From Saccharopolyspora montiporae (GTDB lineage Bacteria; Actinomycetota; Actinomycetes; Mycobacteriales; Pseudonocardiaceae), in assembly GCF_015209505.1 (NCBI RefSeq), contig NZ_JADEYC010000018.1:124001-188000 (forward strand): a stretch of DNA of 64,000 nucleotides. The letters run 5' to 3'. The first letter of the stretch is position 1. Each line of letters begins with the position of its first letter. The notes below the pieces were generated by a model. The model saw nothing but the letters and a program-made list of their open reading frames with translations. It made no database searches and was not told the DNA's origin. The position numbers and the translations under genes are program-made. Of this stretch, positions 63,812 to 64,000 are shown piece by piece.

Positions 63812-64000
63812 TCACTTCAGCGCGGCGCGCAGCGTCTTGCGCGTGTCCTCCGGGGTCTGCGCGTCGGCGGTGAGCCGGTGGCTGGCCTTGCTGTACACCT
63901 CGACCTCGTCCGGCTTGTCCAGGTACAGCGCACCGCAGAGGTGTTCCAGGTAGACGATGTCCGGGATCTCCGGTTCGGCGAACCGCAGCAGGGTGAACGC
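63812..64000 (-). CDS. XRE-family regulator, DUF5753 C-terminus (partial)
   Basis: Only the last 62 codons are in the window; the gene continues past base 64000. The end reads FTLLRFAEPEIPDIVYLEHL and GALYLDKPDEVEVYSKASH, the characteristic tail of DUF5753, which follows an N-terminal XRE HTH in these proteins. The stop is at 63812. It pairs with the DUF397 gene downstream. Confidence 0.85.
   Translation of the reverse strand, partial: AFTLLRFAEPEIPDIVYLEHLCGALYLDKPDEVEVYSKASHRLTADAQTPEDTRKTLRAALK

Noticed and set aside
1..64000. CRISPR arrays, insertion sequences, integrases or prophage
   Set aside because: No spaced direct-repeat array, transposase or integrase motif was seen; the tandem repeats found are short and uninterrupted.

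Overview
The window is high-GC actinobacterial chromosome with GTG and TTG starts, AGGAG-type ribosome sites and several apparently leaderless genes. The gene content points to Pseudonocardiales, perhaps Saccharopolyspora-like; the genus is a guess. Chorismate mutase, pcrA, an M23 peptidase, sucC-sucD, a DUF5336 protein, a DUF6350/PerM-like protein, purN and purH follow the order I recall for Mycobacterium tuberculosis Rv0948c to Rv0957. No insertion sequence, prophage, integrase or CRISPR array was seen. Almost everything is core or lineage-conserved; the more accessory parts lie at about 33-41 kb, 44-48 kb and 55-64 kb.

Layout. 0-10.7 kb: a PspC-type histidine kinase and its LuxR-type regulator, a divergent EamA exporter/LysR pair, two tandem paralogous membrane Ser/Thr kinases, two single-span proteins, a PIG-L deacetylase and a small membrane protein. 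10.8-13 kb: hydroxybutyrate dehydrogenase with an MHS transporter. 13-27.3 kb: the mycobacteria-like block, including a chorismate mutase preceded by what looks like a complete Phe/Tyr attenuator. 27.4-33.3 kb: the SOS mutagenesis cassette imuA-imuB-dnaE2 with four LexA-like boxes. 33.8-41.7 kb: a MerR/TipAS regulator, an M20 peptidase, a UspA protein, a methyltransferase, and a 910-residue protein joining a YezG-like immunity-type N-terminus to a TNT NAD-glycohydrolase toxin domain. 41.7-43.9 kb: a DMT exporter, folD and a DUF3017 protein.

44-48.3 kb holds a phosphonate cassette (FAD oxidoreductase, phosphonatase-like hydrolase, phnC and a fused double phnE) with no visible phnD. 48-54.7 kb holds DUF4253, DUF1918, a lipoprotein, a YdjM-type membrane hydrolase, icd with a palindrome resembling an AcnR operator, tRNA-Val(GAC), a DUF368 protein and a VOC protein. 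55-58.9 kb holds an 879-residue HAD-like protein coupled to a methyltransferase. 59-62.6 kb is a TetR-DrrA-DrrB-glycosyltransferase export/inactivation operon whose operator lies between its -35 and -10. 62.8-64 kb is a DUF397/XRE (DUF5753) pair separated by a cluster of four GTGCAC/CACGTG palindromes; the XRE gene runs off the window.

The strongest regulatory observations are the attenuator of the chorismate mutase, the AcnR-like site at icd, the self-repressing TetR promoter and the palindrome array at the XRE/DUF397 pair. All functional statements rest on reading the sequence and recalled family knowledge; no database search was run.
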